DNA of 18,297 nucleotides from Sedimentisphaerales bacterium (GTDB lineage Bacteria > Planctomycetota > Phycisphaerae > Sedimentisphaerales > SG8-4). A program made the translations under genes and the position numbers. How positions within the stretch are numbered: position 1 is the first letter of the stretch; each line of letters opens with the position of its first letter. Positions 14,990 through 18,297 of this stretch are shown in pieces. The stretch lies in NCBI GenBank assembly GCA_016932895.1, contig JAFGCA010000392.1, positions 1 through 18,297 on the forward strand, in the 5' to 3' direction. The notes below the pieces were generated by a model. That model made no database searches and was not told where the DNA came from. It was given only the letters and a program-made list of their open reading frames with translations.

Positions 14990-15086
14990 GAACTTTGTAA
15001 GGACGGGCAGCAGCACGGGAACAGCGAGCCGAGCTTCGCCCGGTCACTGTGTGTGACTGCGGACCGTCCGTCGCGGTGGGTAGAGC

Positions 15087-16142
15087 ATGGAAACTGTCTT
15101 TGTCAGCAAGCTGAACGTGCTGCTCGATGCGGTGGCTCAGAAGATGGACCTATATGTTCCCCGGCAGGTGGAATCGCACTACGTATTTGAGCGGTATACG
15201 GCCGATTCACCGTCCTCACCGACCTTCAATGAGGTTCGCGTGTGCACCCCGGTGAAGGAGTTTCTCTTTCCCTTGCGGGAGCTGGCGGCGGTCTTTCCGG
15301 AGCCGCAGGAGCCCGAGCGAGTCGAGCCGTTCGCCCTGTTCGGGCTCAAGGCCTGTGACTTGCGCTCGATGGAGATTCTGGACAAGGTGTTCGCGGAGGA
15401 GGAGTTCGAGGATCCGCTCTATCTCGCTCGTCGGGAGAAGATGCTGGTGATCTCATCGGATTGTACCGAGCCGGGCGAGAGCTGCTTCTGCAACGTTCTC
15501 GAAGGCAAGCCGTACGCCGAGGACGGATATGATCTGAACGTCTCTGCCGTGGAGGACGGTTTCATCGTCCAGGCCGGTTCTGCGAAGGGCAGGAGCTTTC
15601 TGTCCAATCACGCCGATCTGTTCGCGGACGTTCCCGACGCCTTGCTGACCGAGCGCGACAAGCGGCGGGCCGAGGCCCGGAAGCGCCTGGAAGAGGCCAA
15701 CGCCCGATTCCAACTCGATGCACCCCTGCGGGAGATTGTGCAGGAGCGATACGAGTCGGACGTATTCGACGAAGAGGCGCGTACCTGCGTGGAATGCCAG
15801 GCGTGCACGCGGGTCTGCCCGACGTGTCACTGTTTCTACCTGTACGATACGAAGCAGAAGGACTATTTCACGAAGATGAAGATGTGGGACAGTTGCATGC
15901 GCGTGGGATACGCCGAAGTGGCGGGGGGGGCGAATCCGCGCAAGATGCTGGGCGACCGGCTGCGGCACCGTCTCATGCACAAATTCGCCTATTTCCTCGA
16001 CCGGTACGGCATCGACATGTGTGTCGGGTGCGGCCGATGCGTCGATGCCGAGGCCGGCGACGTCGATATTCGCGTCGTGCTGAAGAAGCTCAATGACGAG
16101 CTTCGCGATAGAGATCATGAAGTCGTGAAAGCCAAAAAATGA
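15087..16142 (+). CDS. HydB-like Fe-S electron-transfer subunit (paralogue 2)
   Basis: This 351-residue protein is homologous to the HydB/AsrA family and to the product at 7688. It keeps the N-terminal cysteine set C90 (GLKACD), C126, C133 and C135 (CFC), and the ferredoxin motif C234-x2-C237-x2-C240-x3-C244 (then PTC247-x-C249). In the second ferredoxin motif, C312-x2-C315-x2-C318, the fourth cysteine is replaced by Glu322 (CVDAEAGD), so that cluster is altered, perhaps [3Fe-4S] or Glu-ligated, or absent. The expected role is electron transfer between the flavoprotein encoded next and a partner complex. Because neither AsrC nor a [NiFe] small or large subunit follows in the window, its partner is inferred to be the downstream polyferredoxin and membrane subunit. 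It overlaps the next gene by 4 bp (ATGA). Only a weak ribosome-binding site (GGTAGAG) precedes the ATG. Confidence 0.85.
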   Translation: METVFVSKLNVLLDAVAQKMDLYVPRQVESHYVFERYTADSPSSPTFNEVRVCTPVKEFLFPLRELAAVFPEPQEPERVEPFALFGLKACDLRSMEILDKVFAEEEFEDPLYLARREKMLVISSDCTEPGESCFCNVLEGKPYAEDGYDLNVSAVEDGFIVQAGSAKGRSFLSNHADLFADVPDALLTERDKRRAEARKRLEEANARFQLDAPLREIVQERYESDVFDEEARTCVECQACTRVCPTCHCFYLYDTKQKDYFTKMKMWDSCMRVGYAEVAGGANPRKMLGDRLRHRLMHKFAYFLDRYGIDMCVGCGRCVDAEAGDVDIRVVLKKLNDELRDRDHEVVKAKK

Positions 16143-16960
16143 CGGCGAACCTGTACCAACCGATCAACGGCGAGATCGTGGACATTGTCGATGAGTCTCC
16201 CACGATCAAGAGCTTCGTCATCTCACCGGAACGCGAGTTTCAATTCAGGACCGGGCAGTTCGTCGAACTGACGTTGCCCGGAGAAGGCGAGGCCCCGTTT
16301 ACTCCGTCGTCGTCGCCGGCGGTGACGGAGAAAATGGAGATTACCATCATGAAGGCCGGGAGGGTGACGGCCCTGTTGCATGAATGCAGGCAAGGCCAGC
16401 CGGTGGGCATCCGCGGTCCCTACGGCAACGGCTACCCCGTGGATGACTTCGCCGGCAAGCAGGTCTACATCGTCGGCGGCGGGGTGGGCCTGGCCCCGAT
16501 TCGCTCGCTCTTCCTTACCCTGGTGGACCGCATCAAGGACTTCAAGTCCGTGGTGTGCCGGTTCGGAGCGAGAACGCCGGAGGACTTCATCTATAAGAAC
16601 ACGCTCTTCGGCCAGTGGCAGGAGTTGGACGGCGTGGAGATGAAGCTCACGGTCGATCAGGCCAACGGCGACTGGGACGGCAACGTTGGCGTCGTCACGT
16701 CGATTCTCGACCCCAGGGACGTGGACACCGAGAACGCCGTGGCGATCGTTTGCGGCCCGCCGATCATGATGAAATTCGTGACGATCAATCTGCTGGAATA
16801 CGGTTTTGCTCCCGGCAGCATCTACCTTTCCATGGAGAAGAACATGAGCTGCGGCGTGGGAAAGTGCGGCCACTGCATGCTGGGTAAGTTCTACGTGTGC
16901 AAGGACGGGCCCGTCTTTACCTACGAGCAGATAAAGAGCTATCCCAATATCTGGGACTGA
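16139..16960 (+). CDS. HydG-like FAD/NAD(P)-binding [2Fe-2S] flavoprotein (paralogue 2)
   Basis: This 273-residue flavoprotein belongs to the HydG/AsrB family. The FAD part has TGQFVELTLPGEGEAPFTPSS-type motifs, the NAD(P) loop is canonical (VGGGVGLAPIRSLF, about 115-128), a GARTPEDF segment follows, VCGPPIMMKF lies near 204-213, and the C-terminal [2Fe-2S] ligands are C238, C243, C246 and C254. Compared with paralogue 1 it is closer to the textbook family. It would reduce or oxidise NAD(P)H and pass electrons to the HydB-like partner, with which it shares an ATGA start-stop overlap. The polyferredoxin gene begins 33 bp downstream. This suggests a diaphorase module for the complex encoded further on. 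Confidence 0.87.
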   Translation: MTANLYQPINGEIVDIVDESPTIKSFVISPEREFQFRTGQFVELTLPGEGEAPFTPSSSPAVTEKMEITIMKAGRVTALLHECRQGQPVGIRGPYGNGYPVDDFAGKQVYIVGGGVGLAPIRSLFLTLVDRIKDFKSVVCRFGARTPEDFIYKNTLFGQWQELDGVEMKLTVDQANGDWDGNVGVVTSILDPRDVDTENAVAIVCGPPIMMKFVTINLLEYGFAPGSIYLSMEKNMSCGVGKCGHCMLGKFYVCKDGPVFTYEQIKSYPNIWD

Positions 16961-16993
16961 CACGGCCCCGACGGCGGAAAGAGAAATCGGATT

Positions 16994-17518
16994 ATGAGTG
17001 CGAAGCTGATCATCGATTTGGCCAGGACGAAATTGCAGGAGGAATCGCAGGTCCGCTGTTCCTACAAGCATCACCCCGGGAACAAGGGGCTCGACGCTCT
17101 GCTGGAGATGGTTCGCTTTGCGCTGATTTGCCGTCGTTGCGAGGGCGCCCCCTGCGTGGTGGCGTGTCCGCAGGGCGCTCTGGAGAAGGTCCCCAGCGAG
17201 ACAAACGACGCCGGCGTCCTGAAGCGGGCCAACATGCTTTGCACCGGGTGCGGGACGTGCGCGATCGCGTGTCCTTTCGGCACGATCTATACGGACTTGA
17301 TTCCGTTTCCCAGCAGCGTGTGCGACCTGTGCCGGGGCCGCTTGCAAGGCGGGGAGAAACCTCTGTGCGTGCAGACCTGTGACGACGGGAGTATCGACTA
17401 CGGTCCGGCCGACCCCGGTGACGACAGGGTGGAAGTCTTCGATAGCATCGTGGTGAAGGTGGCCGGCGGCAGTACGTGGGAGCCGTTCGTAAAGAGCGAA
17501 GAAGAGGCCGAGAAATGA
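16994..17518 (+). CDS. HycB/CooF-like polyferredoxin electron-transfer subunit
   Basis: The 174-residue protein has three Cys-rich [4Fe-4S] motifs: ICRRCEGAPCVVACP (from about residue 46), LCTGCGTCAIACP (about 82-94) and CDLC with CVQTC about 15 residues later (about 110-130). The first motif of four-cluster ferredoxins of this class, near the N-terminus, is reduced to a single Cys (VRCSYKHH). Relatives such as HycB, HyfA and CooF link formate dehydrogenase, CO dehydrogenase or other donors to group 4 hydrogenases. Here it probably connects the HydBG-like module to the membrane complex. Its stop overlaps the start of the membrane subunit (ATGA), indicating tight coupling. Only weak purine-rich sequence precedes the ATG. 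Confidence 0.82.
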   Translation: MSAKLIIDLARTKLQEESQVRCSYKHHPGNKGLDALLEMVRFALICRRCEGAPCVVACPQGALEKVPSETNDAGVLKRANMLCTGCGTCAIACPFGTIYTDLIPFPSSVCDLCRGRLQGGEKPLCVQTCDDGSIDYGPADPGDDRVEVFDSIVVKVAGGSTWEPFVKSEEEAEK

Positions 17519-18297
17519 TTGAGGCGTTGGAGAACCTGTTCTGGATTTTGATCTTCCCGGGCTTCGTGTTTACGCTCGCGGTCGGGTTGATCGCCTCGTG
17601 GCTCGTGCGCAAGGTCAGTGCGCTGGTGCAGTACCGGGTGGGACCGCCGGTCTATCAGCCGCTGGCCGACGTGATGAAGCTGATGGGCAAGGAGATTCTG
17701 ATTCCGCAGGAGGCCCAGCGGGCGGTGTTCGTGGCGGCCCCGCTGGTCGGGCTGGCCGGCGTTCTGTTGCTGGCCACGATGCTCTGGCTGGCGGTGGCCG
17801 GGACGGACTTCGTCGGCGACATCCTGGTGGCTCTCTACCTGATGGTTCTGCCCTCGCTGGCCTTGATTTTAGGCAGTAGCGCCAGCGGCAGTCCGCACGC
17901 GGCCCTCGGGGCGAGCCGGGAGATGAAGCTCGTTCTCGGCTACGAGCTGCCGCTGGTTCTGGCGTTCGTCGTGGTGCTGATCAAGACGGCCGGCCTGGTC
18001 GCGCCCGGCGCGCAACTGAGCCTGGCCGCCATCGCGCAGCATGCCTCGGTCCTGAGCATATCCGGGGCGCTGGCGTTTCTCGTGGCGCTGCTGTGCGTGC
18101 AGGCCAAGCTGGGGTTCGTGCCCTTCGACATCGCCGAGGCCGAGACCGAAATGGCCGGCGGCGTCATCATCGAGTACTCGGGCGCACTGCTGGCCGTCTG
18201 GAAACTGATGCAGGCCATGATGCTTGTGGCGTTGCCGCTGTTTTTGGTCGTGGTCTTCCTGGGCGGCATCGGGACCTCCGGGTGGTCCCTGCTGGCC
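17515..18297 (+). CDS. NuoH/HyfC/EchB/MbhM-type integral membrane subunit, partial
   Basis: The first 261 codons of a membrane protein of the complex I subunit H family are present; the 3' end is cut by the window edge. Motifs: YRVGPP (40-45) followed by QPLADVMKLMGKE (48-60), ASREMKLVLGYELPL (133-147), and GFVPFDIAEAETEMAGG (200-216), which forms the cytoplasmic face contacting the Fe-S/quinone or hydrogenase module. At least six membrane helices are visible (about 8-30, 71-93, 104-120, 144-158, 182-197, 232-250). RVGPP and VPFDIAEAETEMAGG favour group 4 [NiFe] hydrogenases (HycD, HyfC, EchB, MbhM) over true complex I. The preceding genes also fit a hydrogenase-type complex. Ion-pumping antiporter-like and catalytic subunits should follow outside the window; whether the complex is a real hydrogenase cannot be decided here. 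Confidence 0.87.
   Translation, partial: MIEALENLFWILIFPGFVFTLAVGLIASWLVRKVSALVQYRVGPPVYQPLADVMKLMGKEILIPQEAQRAVFVAAPLVGLAGVLLLATMLWLAVAGTDFVGDILVALYLMVLPSLALILGSSASGSPHAALGASREMKLVLGYELPLVLAFVVVLIKTAGLVAPGAQLSLAAIAQHASVLSISGALAFLVALLCVQAKLGFVPFDIAEAETEMAGGVIIEYSGALLAVWKLMQAMMLVALPLFLVVVFLGGIGTSGWSLLA

Noticed and set aside
15087..16960. Anaerobic sulfite reductase subunits AsrA and AsrB
   Set aside because: The families are homologous, but no AsrC-like siroheme protein follows. The neighbours are a polyferredoxin and a membrane hydrogenase-type subunit, so a hydrogenase-type complex is more likely.
17515..18297. True complex I subunit NuoH
   Set aside because: The RVGPP and VPFDIAEAETEMAGG versions of the motifs and the absence of nuo neighbours point to group 4 hydrogenase-type complexes. 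The point remains open because the rest of the operon is not visible.

Overview
The window is a GC-rich bacterial chromosome segment, most likely from an anaerobic or facultatively fermentative member of the Planctomycetota (Phycisphaerae-like). The clue to the lineage is a large secreted protein that combines a Cys-rich GACC...TGAC segment, a GEVED domain, a DUF7901-like region and two DUF5648-like C-terminal repeats, an architecture I associate with that group. The assignment is an inference from gene content, not from a marker gene.

Layout. Positions 1-996 (minus strand) hold a ferritin-like diiron protein followed by the 5' part of a DUF3524-type glycosyltransferase (tRNA-queuosine mannosyltransferase family), cut by the window edge. 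Positions 1212-3503 (minus) encode the secreted multidomain protein. A 547-bp divergent spacer follows. Positions 4051-6719 (plus) form a tight operon of class II CPD photolyase, TIGR01777-type NAD(P)-dependent epimerase and a PNPOx-like flavin protein.

From 6888 to the right edge everything is on the plus strand and concerns hydrogen and redox metabolism. First comes a Rex-controlled operon: rex, hydB, hydG, hydD, hydA and a maturation protease, which is a complete cytoplasmic group 3b-type [NiFe] hydrogenase (NAD(P)-linked, sulfhydrogenase type) in the Pyrococcus gene order B-G-D-A. Next is a two-gene sensory unit: a stand-alone receiver protein and a six-helix membrane histidine kinase carrying the RegB-type GGxxNPF motif. 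Then a second Rex paralogue with an almost identical promoter-operator starts a second operon: a second HydB-like and HydG-like pair, a HycB-like polyferredoxin and a NuoH/HyfC/EchB/MbhM-type membrane subunit that runs off the edge.

How it fits together. The first operon should exchange electrons between H2 and NAD(P)H in the cytoplasm. The second looks like the start of a membrane energy-converting complex (group 4 hydrogenase or a relative) to which a group-3b-style flavin/Fe-S module has been attached. Both rex genes have a 17-bp-spaced sigma70-type promoter followed, at the same 12-bp distance, by an 18-bp Rex operator, so both operons are probably derepressed at high NADH/NAD+. The kinase between them may add a quinone-pool signal. 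The most interesting parts are the duplicated Rex-HydB-HydG cassettes, the complementary loss of Fe-S ligand cysteines in the two HydB proteins, and the hybrid second operon.
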